From CAZWRK01 sp964635875 (GTDB lineage: Bacteria; Pseudomonadota; Gammaproteobacteria; Burkholderiales; Aquaspirillaceae), in NCBI GenBank assembly GCA_964635875.1, contig CAZWRK010000085.1:1-18095 (forward strand): a DNA stretch of 18,095 bases. The letters run 5' to 3'. The notes under the pieces are model-generated. The model was not told the DNA's origin. It searched no databases and saw only the letters and a program-made list of their open reading frames with translations. Numbering within the stretch: position 1 is the stretch's first letter; the number at the start of each line of letters is the position of its first letter. Shown piece by piece: positions 1-5,643 of the stretch. A program made the position numbers and the translations under genes.

Positions 1-79
1 GGGCGGACGTAGCGGGGGCGGGGGCGGACGTAGCGGGGGCGGACGTAGCGGGGGCGGACTTGTCGATACGCTTAGCCAT
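1..79 (-). CDS. 5' end of a leftward gene with APATS repeats (partial)
   Basis: Read leftward from an ATG at 79-77, a stop-free frame runs to the window edge and gives 26 residues starting MAKRIDKSAPATSAPATSAP. An AGGTG ribosome binding site lies five bases before the ATG. The 15-bp DNA repeat at 4-59 becomes an Ala-Pro-Ala-Thr-Ser repeat in this frame, a typical disordered, low-complexity segment. A basic start followed by an Ala/Pro/Thr/Ser stretch is common in many phage proteins, so no function can be given. Its direction is opposite to every other gene here, which makes the adjacent region a divergent control region. The rest of the gene lies outside the window. The small amount visible limits certainty. 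Confidence 0.6.
   Translation of the reverse strand, partial: MAKRIDKSAPATSAPATSAPAPATSA
4..59. repeat. 15-bp GC-rich tandem repeat
   Basis: The unit CGGACGTAGCGGGGG occurs exactly at 4-18, 25-39 and 40-54. A 6-bp shortened unit sits at 19-24 and the next unit is broken at 55-59. The array is cut by the window start and may continue. Each unit is five codons long, in frame with the leftward gene, so it probably reflects protein repeats. The plus strand carries four runs of five G (14-18, 20-24, 35-39, 50-54) and could in principle form a quadruplex. Confidence 0.85.
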
Positions 80-122
80 AGTGGCACCTATACCAGACCC
101 CTAGCTGGGGCGGGCGGGCATA

Positions 123-151
123 GCACTATACTACACCTAGCCCGATAGTGC
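123..151. repeat. 7-bp inverted repeat GCACTAT/ATAGTGC
   Basis: GCACTAT (123-129) and ATAGTGC (145-151) are perfect inverted copies with 15 bases between them. They lie about 45 bases upstream of the leftward start codon, where an operator could act. On the minus strand the left arm overlaps a TATAGT that could be a -10 element, but no matching -35 element was found. Confidence 0.35.
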
Positions 152-174
152 GCCCAGATTAAGGCAGGAATAAG

Positions 175-300
175 GCTAAGTATAGCTACAGTATAACGTA
201 AGTATAGGGGCGGTGCCAGGGACCGCGTTATACTTATACTATACTGGACGTTACTTAGCTATACAGTAAAAGCTAAGTATAGCCTAGCTGCTATACTGTA
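175..300. repeat. TATAC/CTAAGTATAG repeat cluster
   Basis: The 12-mer GCTAAGTATAGC occurs exactly at 175-186 and 272-283. TACAGTATA (187-195) has an inverted copy TATACTGTA at 292-300. TATAC occurs three times in close succession (229-233, 235-239, 240-244), and further TATAC/GTATA copies lie nearby. Such density of short AT-rich direct and inverted motifs in a GC-rich genome suggests binding sites for a regulator or an iteron-like array. Confidence 0.6.
199..236. promoter_or_regulatory. composite two-stem hairpin in the divergent region
   Basis: The outer arms TAAGTATA (199-206) and TATACTTA (229-236) are perfect inverted repeats. Inside them GCGGT (210-214) pairs with ACCGC (222-226) around the seven-base loop GCCAGGG. 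The two stems are separated by a small internal bulge of three against two bases. It could be an operator, a cruciform or an RNA structure. It is not followed by a T run, so it does not look like an intrinsic terminator. Confidence 0.5.
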
Positions 301-378
301 TCTCGGCTTGTACTCGGTTTGTTCTCTGCCCCTCCCTGCCGCTCGACGGTGGCGGACGGACGGACGGAGCTACGGATG

Positions 379-528
379 CGACGATCGTCGGTCGGAGTCG
401 TTACGGCAGCGTAACGATGGCGGCGGGAAGTTAACCTATCTACGGTTAATCGTTTCGGAAACGTAATGGTTAATACGTTAAATTCTTCGTTACGGAGGCG
501 TTACGATCTGGGATGACGATCTATCGTC
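379..528. repeat. cluster of palindromes and CGTTACG boxes
   Basis: CGACGATCGTCG (379-390) is a perfect 12-bp palindrome. TCGTTACG (398-405) and CGTAACGA (410-417) form perfect 8-bp arms around GCAG. TTAACC (431-436) pairs with GGTTAA (444-449). CGTTTC (451-456) pairs with GAAACG (458-463). GACGAT (515-520) pairs with ATCGTC (523-528). The 7-mer CGTTACG occurs at 399, 488 and 499, with an inverted copy at 410. This density is well above what adjacent coding DNA shows by eye and suggests protein binding sites. Confidence 0.55.
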
Positions 529-638
529 TGATCACGATGAGGGTCGGGGGCCGGGGGTCTTGTGGAAGGATGCCACCAGCCAGCGTGCCGAGGTAGCCGA
601 ACCCCTGTCGCCGAGCCATGTGAGCGGCCGAATCAGGG

Positions 639-668
639 CGCCGAACGCCGAACCGCCGAATTTCGGCG
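639..668. repeat. CGCCGAA triple repeat with inverted copy
   Basis: CGCCGAA occurs at 639-645, 646-652 and 654-660. It is followed after one base by its inverted copy TTCGGCG at 662-668, so that 654-668 is a 15-bp palindrome with a single central base. No gene is supported across it. It may be an operator or part of the packaging site. Confidence 0.5.
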
Positions 669-741
669 CGTCCGATCGCCCTATTACTGGCTATTACAAT
701 TTTCCCATCAGCCCTCCTGTTCTTCCTTAAAGCTGTACGCG

Positions 742-778
742 GGCGCGCGCCTAGACCCCCGCGCCGGTGCCTTTTTTT
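742..778 (+). terminator. weak terminator-like GC stem followed by T7
   Basis: GGCGCG (742-747) can pair with CGCGCC (760-765) across a 12-base loop, and seven T residues follow at 772-778. Six bases separate the stem from the T run, which is longer than usual for an intrinsic terminator. An alternative stem, CGCGGG (738-743) with CCCGCG (758-763), is also possible. If real, it would stop rightward transcripts arising in the control region. Confidence 0.25.
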
Positions 779-927
779 CTCGCTGCCCAGGAGACGGAAA
801 AACGACAATATTCGTAATAAACCAATAAGTTCCCGAGAAAACAGTAGGTTACAGGTATTACCGCGCTATTGGCACCCCGCCGCTGCGATAGCAGACGCGC
901 GCCGCTCCGTATCCGCCTGCAGACGTC

Positions 928-948
928 GGGGAGTGTGCACAAGCACAC
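928..948. repeat. hairpin with duplicated GGGGAGTGTGCACA
   Basis: GTGTGC (933-938) and GCACAC (943-948) are perfect arms around the loop ACAA. The 14-mer GGGGAGTGTGCACA at 928-941 recurs exactly at 1077-1090, inside the small gene at 1048-1380. Both copies place a purine-rich ribosome-binding-like run in front of GTG CAC. Confidence 0.5.
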
Positions 949-992
949 AGTCTCAGAACGGTCTCTCATGAGTGCGGGTTGAGCGCGCGAGG

Positions 993-1023
993 ACTTTACG
1001 ACACCCCCGTTCCCCGCTATACT
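993..1023 (+). promoter_or_regulatory. sigma70-like promoter for the gene at 1048
   Basis: TTTACG (995-1000) and TATACT (1018-1023) are separated by exactly 17 bases and match the bacterial -35 and -10 consensus at 4 of 6 and 5 of 6 positions. Transcription should start near 1030, which fits the ATG at 1048 and its GGGGAG binding site. The arrangement ACTTTAC, 17 bases, CTATA is shared with the promoter at 1410-1440. Confidence 0.6.
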
Positions 1024-1047
1024 TGCTCAGTACTCTGGGGAGCGGCG

Positions 1048-1380
1048 ATGCGCAGAGACAGACGAGCTGAGCGAGAGGGGAGTGTGCACATAGACAGCAC
1101 GACGGAGATCACCAGGCTGATGACAGCGTATGAGTTTGTGATAGCCACTGTCCCCGATCGTGTGGACGATGTCGTTGCTGCCATTGCTCGAGCGCATCCG
1201 GAGAGGAGCGCGGACGAGTGGGAGAGGTTGCTGCTGACAAAGCGTCTGTACATCGGCGGACGCAGGGCAGCTGTCCACAGAGACGTGTTCGGCAGGTCGC
1301 AGGGTGACGCATCGCGGAGAAATCTGGCCAAGATGTGTGACATTGTCGCCTCCGCAGTCAGCAGCAGACGCATGCACTAA
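1048..1380 (+). CDS. small hypothetical protein upstream of terminase
   Basis: This is a 110-residue protein with no family I recognise. The frame stays open upstream to a TTG at 979, but a promoter with its -10 at 1018-1023 lies inside that stretch. The ATG at 1048 has GGGGAG six bases upstream, so I chose it. A GTG at 1084 with AGAGGGG just upstream and an ATG at 1120 are alternatives. The likely core starts MTAYEFVIATVPDRVDDVVA and is helical and charged, with basic residues through the C-terminal half (residues with GRRAAVH, SRRNLAK). No membrane segment, signal peptide or clear helix-turn-helix is visible. The gene lies between two similar promoters, directly before terminase, where small regulators or packaging accessory proteins often sit. 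That role is only a possibility. Antisense frames overlap it but lack comparable start signals. Confidence 0.55.
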   Translation: MRRDRRAEREGSVHIDSTTEITRLMTAYEFVIATVPDRVDDVVAAIARAHPERSADEWERLLLTKRLYIGGRRAAVHRDVFGRSQGDASRRNLAKMCDIVASAVSSRRMH

Positions 1381-1409
1381 AAATAATTTTTCGGATGCCT
1401 AGGAGCCGA

Positions 1410-1440
1410 ACTTTACTTCCGAGAGGAATCGCGCTATAGT
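1410..1440 (+). promoter_or_regulatory. sigma70-like promoter for the terminase operon
   Basis: TTTACT (1412-1417) and TATAGT (1435-1440) are 17 bases apart, matching the -35 and -10 consensus at 4 of 6 and 5 of 6 positions. Transcription would begin near 1447, giving a leader of about 26 bases before the terminase small subunit start at 1473. A perfect AT palindrome at 1379-1391 (AAAAAT, A, ATTTTT) lies just upstream and may help as an AT-rich upstream element. Confidence 0.6.
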
Positions 1441-1472
1441 TTACGCTAGCCCTTCTGGAGAGTCCTGAGCGC

Positions 1473-1994
1473 GTGTCTGAGCCTGAGAGCCCATTTCTCG
1501 AAGCCGCTGTCGGCAACCCTGGTGGTTGGCCCGAGGAGCGGCTTGCTCTCATCCCCACCTACAAGCAGCAGATCCTCGAGCTGCTCGCCTCCGGCTTCTT
1601 CGTCTCCGAGATAGCCACCCAGCTCAACATAACCGTGCGCACGATACGCCAGTGGCGCGCAGCGGACAAGGTGTTCGCCGAGGACTTCGCTGACGCCGAG
1701 TCCGCCTTCACCGACCAGATAGAGCGAGAGGCCATTCGGCGCGCCAAGGACGGCGTGCTCGAGCCGGTCATCAACAACGGCAAGGTCGTGTTCGACGCGA
1801 GCGGCGAGCCGATGATGACTCGCAAGTACAGCGACGGCCTCATCCAGTTCGTCCTTCGCGGCAAGCGCAGAGAGGTCTACGGCGACAAGCGCGAGGTCGA
1901 CCAGAAGACCACCATCGACCTCGCTGGCTCCAGGAACGAGATCGCGCGCAAGTTCGAGGCGGTCGCTCGCTCGACTGAGGGAGGTGAGTCGTGA
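1473..1994 (+). CDS. terS: terminase small subunit
   Basis: This 173-residue protein should recognise the packaging site and deliver phage DNA to the large terminase subunit. Residues about 32-62 form a helix-turn-helix (segment FVSEIATQLNITVRTIRQW), followed by an acidic helical oligomerisation region. Residues about 97-121 look like a beta hairpin, and the segment SDGLIQFVLRGKRREVYGDK (120-139) matches a stretch I know from many phage small terminases. The start is GTG at 1473 with GGAGAG about ten bases upstream. Its stop overlaps the start of the large subunit gene as GTGA, so the two are probably translationally coupled. The 173-residue length is typical. The family call rests on motifs and on the neighbouring large subunit. 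Confidence 0.88.
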   Translation: MSEPESPFLEAAVGNPGGWPEERLALIPTYKQQILELLASGFFVSEIATQLNITVRTIRQWRAADKVFAEDFADAESAFTDQIEREAIRRAKDGVLEPVINNGKVVFDASGEPMMTRKYSDGLIQFVLRGKRREVYGDKREVDQKTTIDLAGSRNEIARKFEAVARSTEGGES

Positions 1995-3376
1995 GACTTC
2001 CCACCGCAGACGACATTCGGCGTATGAGCGATGCTCGCCGCAGCGCGTTCTTCGAGTCGCTGAGCGACGAGCAGGCCGCTGTTCTACTCAACAGCTGGTC
2101 GTTCTGGGCGCGCGCAGACCAGGTTATACCGCCCGAGTGCGCTGTCGGAGGCACGCACAGCACGTGGCTCGCGCTCGCGGGACGCGGATGGGGCAAGACG
2201 AGGGTTGGCGCCGAGGCGCTGAAGGAGGAGGTGTTCCATGGACGCTGCGGGCGCATCGCCCTTGTGGCTGAGACTGCTGCGGACGCTCGCGACGTCATGG
2301 TCGAGGGCGAGTCTGGCATTCTTGCTAACAGCTATCCCTGGTTTCGCCCTGTCTTCGAGCCATCCAAGCGCCGAATCACGTGGCCGAATGGCGCGATGGC
2401 CTTCCTGTACAACGCAGTGGAGCCCGACCAGCTGCGCGGTCCCCAGCACGACTTCGCGTGGGGAGACGAGCTCGCCAAGTGGCGATACGCCGAGGAGACG
2501 TTCTCCAACCTCCAGTTCGGCCTTCGCCTGGGATCCCACCCTCGCCAGATCTTCACGACCACCCCCCGGCCAGTCAAGATCATACGCGACCTAATCAACG
2601 ACCCGCACGTGTTTGTCACGCGCGGGCGCACTCTCGACAACGCGCCCAATCTGCCACAGTCGTTCATCGACCAGATTCGGCGCAAGTACGAGGGGACTCG
2701 GCTCGGCCGCCAGGAGCTCGACGCCGAGATCCTCCTCGACATGCCGAGCGCGCTCTGGACGAGGCAGATGATCGAGGACGCCTTCCTGCGTCCGCCGGAG
2801 GGTGCGTTCCCGAAGGACATGTTCTCGCGCATCGTGGTCGCCATCGACCCGGCAGTCTCCACAGAGGAGGGGTCGGACGAGACCGGCATCGTGGTCGCGG
2901 GCATCCGCAAGAGCGACGACCACGCGATCGTCATCGAGGACTGCTCCGGCCGCTATGCCCCCATCGAGTGGGCGCGCAAGGCGATCGAGCTGTACGATCG
3001 CTACTCTGCCGACAGGATCGTCGCCGAGGTGAACCAGGGCGGGGACATGGTCGAGACGACCCTCCGCATGGTGAACCCCAACGTGGCCTACAAGGCAGTG
3101 CACGCATCGAAGGGCAAGGTGACCCGTGCTGAGCCGGTCTCTGCCCTCTACGAGCAGGGACGAGTCCACCATCTGGGCTCGTTCGCAGTGCTCGAGGACC
3201 AGATGTCCCAGTTCACTCGGGACTTCGACGTCAAGCAGATGGGCTTCTCCCCTGACCGGGTGGACGCTCTGGTGTGGGCGATAACCGAGCTCAAGATCGA
3301 GCTCGGCGACGGCACAGCGATAATTGACTTCTATCGTAAGCAGACCGAGGCTATCTCGGCAGGGAGACCGCAATGA
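1991..3376 (+). CDS. terL: terminase large subunit (ATPase/nuclease)
   Basis: This is the 461-residue packaging motor, which uses ATP to drive DNA into the prohead through the portal and cuts the concatemer. The N-terminal ATPase shows Walker A at 64-70 (GRGWGKT), Walker B ending in Asp159-Glu160 (FAWGDE) and a coupling motif at 189-192 (TTTP). The C-terminal RNase H-like nuclease has candidate metal-binding acids Asp286 (VVAIDPAVS), Glu346 (IVAEVNQ) and Asp425 (DRVDALVWA). It resembles the COG5323/Terminase_6 type common in proteobacterial phages and gene transfer agents. The start is GTG at 1991, overlapping the small subunit stop, with GGAGGTGAG upstream. The length is complete and all key residues are present. 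The next gene overlaps its stop as ATGA. Confidence 0.95.
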   Translation: MRLPTADDIRRMSDARRSAFFESLSDEQAAVLLNSWSFWARADQVIPPECAVGGTHSTWLALAGRGWGKTRVGAEALKEEVFHGRCGRIALVAETAADARDVMVEGESGILANSYPWFRPVFEPSKRRITWPNGAMAFLYNAVEPDQLRGPQHDFAWGDELAKWRYAEETFSNLQFGLRLGSHPRQIFTTTPRPVKIIRDLINDPHVFVTRGRTLDNAPNLPQSFIDQIRRKYEGTRLGRQELDAEILLDMPSALWTRQMIEDAFLRPPEGAFPKDMFSRIVVAIDPAVSTEEGSDETGIVVAGIRKSDDHAIVIEDCSGRYAPIEWARKAIELYDRYSADRIVAEVNQGGDMVETTLRMVNPNVAYKAVHASKGKVTRAEPVSALYEQGRVHHLGSFAVLEDQMSQFTRDFDVKQMGFSPDRVDALVWAITELKIELGDGTAIIDFYRKQTEAISAGRPQ

Positions 3377-3618
3377 CGAAGATCCTTAAGACCCCCGAGG
3401 GTGCCTCGGGAATCATCCAGGCCTCGGCCTCCGGCAAGGTGTACGAGATCCTCGGCGCGACCATCGAGGTCGAGGACGTCGACGTTCCCGCGCTCGTGGG
3501 AGCTGGGTACGAGGAGCTGGAGGCTGTTCCTCCGGTGGCGGACGAGCCTGAGCCCGAGACGCCCCCGGCCCCCGCTCCCCAGGAGCCTGCTCCGGCCGAA
3601 GAGCCCAAGTCCGAGTAG
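3373..3618 (+). CDS. small protein with Pro/Glu-rich tail
   Basis: An 81-residue protein starts at an ATG that overlaps the large terminase stop (ATGA), with AGGGAG upstream. Residues about 15-50 carry a pattern Y, G, a beta-like stretch, D, L, then GY (GKVYEILGATIEVEDVDVPA). The following two proteins repeat this pattern with GW in place of GY. Residues 52-81 are almost entirely Pro, Glu and Ala and must be disordered. It appears to be a short version of the same module, in which the tail replaces the C-terminal part of its neighbours. I do not know a function. A virion decoration or adaptor role would fit the context but is inference. Confidence 0.75.
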   Translation: MTKILKTPEGASGIIQASASGKVYEILGATIEVEDVDVPALVGAGYEELEAVPPVADEPEPETPPAPAPQEPAPAEEPKSE

Positions 3619-3645
3619 TCCCGCACTCACAGCAGGGAGCCTGCG

Positions 3646-3930
3646 ATGGCCAACCACAACATGATTCCTCCAGCCTCTGAAGGCTCCACTCGGGTCAACG
3701 GCAGGCTCTACACCTGTGCTGCTGGCTCTGTCATCAGCGTCCTGGACTTCGACGCCGACGTTCTCGAGGCCAACGGCTGGCTCAAGGTAGCCTCCACTGG
3801 CGCGGGAGCGACGGCGGCTCGCCCGACGAGTCCGAGGAAGGGCGACTCGTTCCACGACTCCACTCTCGGATACAACATCGTCTGGGACGGGAAGGAATGG
3901 CGCAATCCCACCAGCGGCGCAGCAGTATAG
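3646..3930 (+). CDS. small structural-type protein, paralogue 1
   Basis: This is a 94-residue protein with an AGGGAG binding site upstream. The N-terminal half has the motif VNGRLYTCAAGS followed by DFDADVLEANGW. The C-terminal half ends with the motif TLGYNIVWDGKEWRNPTS. The TLG..IVWDG..WR.P ending is one I associate with short modules in phage fibre and head-decoration proteins. It is clearly related to the next gene across the whole length (shared VNGR.YT, LEANGW, STLG or TTLG, VWDG..WR.P), so the pair probably arose by tandem duplication. A role as a virion surface or spike component is inferred. There is no signal peptide or membrane segment. Confidence 0.8.
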   Translation: MANHNMIPPASEGSTRVNGRLYTCAAGSVISVLDFDADVLEANGWLKVASTGAGATAARPTSPRKGDSFHDSTLGYNIVWDGKEWRNPTSGAAV

Positions 3931-3945
3931 CAAGGGAGTCATGAG

Positions 3946-4245
3946 ATGGCACTGCACAGAATGCTTCCCCCTGGTGACGGCAGGCACCCGACCATCGTCG
4001 TCAACGGCCGCACCTACACTGCGGCCCTCGGCTCGTACGTCAACGCGGCGAACTCCGACGACGCCATGGCCCTCGAGGCCAACGGCTGGTCGCGCGCATC
4101 GCGCAATGCGACGGGCACCACTGCCCAGCGTCCTGCGGCAACCACCATCTGGTGGAACTACAGCTACCTGGACACCACGCTCGGCAAGGTGATCGTCTGG
4201 GACGGCGCGAACTGGCGAGACCCTGCCACCGCAGCTGTCGTCTGA
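3946..4245 (+). CDS. small structural-type protein, paralogue 2
   Basis: This 99-residue protein duplicates its upstream neighbour. It shares VNGRTYTAALGS, the ALEANGW block, and the C-terminal DTTLGKVIVWDGANWRDP. The middle is different, with an aromatic stretch TIWWNYSYLD replacing a Pro/Arg/Lys linker. AAGGGAG at 3932-3938 is seven bases before the ATG at 3946. An ATG at 3941 in another frame is closer to this site than usual and opens a shadow frame, so 3946 was chosen. It is probably a virion-associated accessory protein like its neighbour. Confidence 0.8.
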   Translation: MALHRMLPPGDGRHPTIVVNGRTYTAALGSYVNAANSDDAMALEANGWSRASRNATGTTAQRPAATTIWWNYSYLDTTLGKVIVWDGANWRDPATAAVV

Positions 4246-4255
4246 GGAGGCGCAG

Positions 4256-4828
4256 ATGTCCGACGACATGCTCGTCCCACAGGAGTCGATGGAGGTACAG
4301 ATGGACATGCGCGCTCTCGTCGCCGACATGCTCGACCCTCGCGGCGTCTACACGATGGAGTGCGTTGCCGAGGACGGCAGCGTGCGCTGGTCCGAGGAGA
4401 TCAAGAACCTCGTCACCGACGCTGGCGCTCGCGACATCCTCGACAAGTACCTGAGCGGGAGCGCCTACACGCCCTCGCTTGCCATCGGTATCACCTCGGG
4501 CGGCACGCCTGCCAACGCCAACACGATGGCCTCCCATGCTGGGTGGCAGGAGGTCGGCGGAGCCAACCAGCCTGTGTACACAGGCAACCGCAAGGTGCCT
4601 GCGTTCAGCGCAGCCTCGGGTCGCACCAAGGCCATGAGCGCTGTGGCAGCGTTCGCCATCACGTCCACTGGCCCCAACACGGTCGGCGGTCTGTTCCTCG
4701 TCAACGGCGGCTCCACGGCCAAGGACGACACCACTGGCGTCCTCGTGTCTGTGGGACTCCTCTCCCCCGGCTCGCGAATCGTCTACAGCGGCGACACGAT
4801 CAACGTAACCTACAGCCTGAGCGTCTGA
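4256..4828 (+). CDS. putative phage structural protein
   Basis: This is a 190-residue protein with a strong GAGGAGG binding site. Residues about 45-75 contain NLVTDAGARDILDKYLSGSA. The rest is Gly, Ser, Thr and Val rich and beta-like, with MASHAGWQEV near residue 92 and a C-terminal GDTINVTYSLSV. I recognise the arrangement (a conserved NLV.D.G..D.LDKYL.GS block, a glycine-rich stretch, then a GDT.NVTY ending) from uncharacterised virion proteins of tailed phages, often encoded near tail fibre genes. The precise function is unknown to me. Its stop shares a base with the next start (TGATG), so they are co-translated. A fibre-adjacent or decoration role is inferred. Confidence 0.75.
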   Translation: MSDDMLVPQESMEVQMDMRALVADMLDPRGVYTMECVAEDGSVRWSEEIKNLVTDAGARDILDKYLSGSAYTPSLAIGITSGGTPANANTMASHAGWQEVGGANQPVYTGNRKVPAFSAASGRTKAMSAVAAFAITSTGPNTVGGLFLVNGGSTAKDDTTGVLVSVGLLSPGSRIVYSGDTINVTYSLSV

Positions 4829-5334
4829 TGTTCGGAGGATACCTCCCCACTGCTGGCGTGCCCAACGCGGGACTGAGCATCCCGTCGTCTGTGTACAGCC
4901 TCACGGACGTCTACACTGCGACTGACAGCTCGTCGGCCACAGTGCAGATGTCCACGACCATGGCGGAGGTCCTGGCAGCTGTGGACTCGGGGAGCGCCGT
5001 CCTGTCTGCACTGTGCACTGCGGCCGACGCTCTGACCGCTCTGGACGGGATTCCTGGCGGCGTCGGCATCTGGCTGACGCTGGACGACACGATGACCCCC
5101 ATCGAGCAGATGGCTGCTGCCCTCGTGTCGCTGAGCAGCGTGGCGGAGAGCTGCTCGCCGCAGGATGCTGCGCTTGCGTCCATGGTCATGCAGACGCTCG
5201 GGCCGGAGGTAGCGTTCGCGACGGACGACGCAGAGCTTCTGGCGAACCTTGTGCCGGACCAGATCCTGCGCGGAGCAGGCAGGCTCCGGAGCCTGGTGGT
5301 CGACGACGACAGCATCACAGGGAGGAACCGCTGA
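4828..5334 (+). CDS. hypothetical Ala/Ser-rich protein
   Basis: The 168-residue protein starts at the ATG of a TGATG overlap. The frame stays open upstream to 4360, but that part lies wholly within the previous gene and is a shadow. Residues 1-35 are Gly/Ser/Pro rich. About 40-130 is a long alternation of Ala, Ser, Leu and Asp (MSTTMAEVLAAVDSGSAVLS and similar later), which looks helical with degenerate internal repetition. The C-terminus is charged and ends SITGRNR. No enzyme motif, signal peptide or membrane segment is seen. It lies in a block of virion genes directly before a fibre-adaptor-like gene, so a structural or fibre-related role is plausible. Confidence 0.72.
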   Translation: MFGGYLPTAGVPNAGLSIPSSVYSLTDVYTATDSSSATVQMSTTMAEVLAAVDSGSAVLSALCTAADALTALDGIPGGVGIWLTLDDTMTPIEQMAAALVSLSSVAESCSPQDAALASMVMQTLGPEVAFATDDAELLANLVPDQILRGAGRLRSLVVDDDSITGRNR

Positions 5335-5636
5335 TGCGCGTACTCCAGAACTTCGATCCTGCCGAGGCTGGGGAGAGCGAGGTCTTCGCCTTCGACTTCG
5401 CGAAGGACCTCACCCCCGGCGAGGCAATCTCGACCACCTCGTGGTCGCTCTCGGTGATGGACGGGAAGGACAGCGCGCCTGCCTCTCGTCTGTCCGGTCT
5501 GGCCCAGGTCCTCGGGACGCAGTCCCAGCAGAGGATCGCCAACCTGGTCTCCGGGGTGACGTACAAGGTGACTGCCACCGTCGTGACCACCTCGGGGAAC
5601 ACCCTGAAGCTGTGGTCTGTCATAGTCTGCGGATAG
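5334..5636 (+). CDS. fibre-tail adaptor-like protein
   Basis: This 100-residue protein begins at the ATG of a TGATG overlap at 5332-5336, with GGAGG upstream. The sequence FDPAEAGESEVFAFDFAKDL, then LTPGEAISTTSWSLSV, VSGVTYKVTATVVTTSGNTL and LWSVIVCG fits a small immunoglobulin-like beta sandwich. I recognise this pattern from phage proteins annotated as fibre-tail adaptors or small neck/tail proteins, in which a DPAE.EV..FDF start and a final GVTY..TATVTTS.GNTL.L. ending are typical. It lies directly upstream of the giant fibre gene, which supports a role in docking the fibre. The exact name comes from memory. Confidence 0.7.
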   Translation: MRVLQNFDPAEAGESEVFAFDFAKDLTPGEAISTTSWSLSVMDGKDSAPASRLSGLAQVLGTQSQQRIANLVSGVTYKVTATVVTTSGNTLKLWSVIVCG

Positions 5637-5643
5637 AGAGCTG

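Larger units (their letters stand above)
80..992. other. divergent non-coding control region
   Basis: About 900 bases separate the leftward gene start at 79 from the first rightward promoter. Reading frames here are short, lack good ribosome binding sites and give compositionally odd translations, so I see no convincing gene. The region holds several palindromes and repeated short motifs, listed separately. Its base composition shifts from TATA-rich (about 90-300) to GC-rich and back. Its position immediately before the terminase genes makes it a candidate for early/late transcription control, for the packaging initiation site (pac or cos), or for a replication origin. None of these is proven by the sequence. 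Confidence 0.6.

Noticed and set aside
4..59. CRISPR-like array
   Set aside because: The units are adjacent with no spacers and fall into a five-residue protein repeat.
521..808. Minus-strand 95-residue frame in the control region
   Set aside because: Its translation is a basic, low-complexity string with no domain. It has no convincing binding site and covers palindromes better explained as control DNA.
562..828. Plus-strand 88-residue frame
   Set aside because: It has no good binding site. The composition is not phage-protein-like and it crosses the CGCCGAA repeats and the T7 run.
1027..1377. Antisense frames over the small gene at 1048
   Set aside because: They are the complement of a gene with its own promoter and binding site. 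Their sequences look like complement artefacts.
3331..4329. Long minus-strand frame of 332 residues opposite the terminase-adjacent genes
   Set aside because: In GC-rich DNA, long antisense frames are common. The sense genes have overlaps, binding sites and recognisable motifs.
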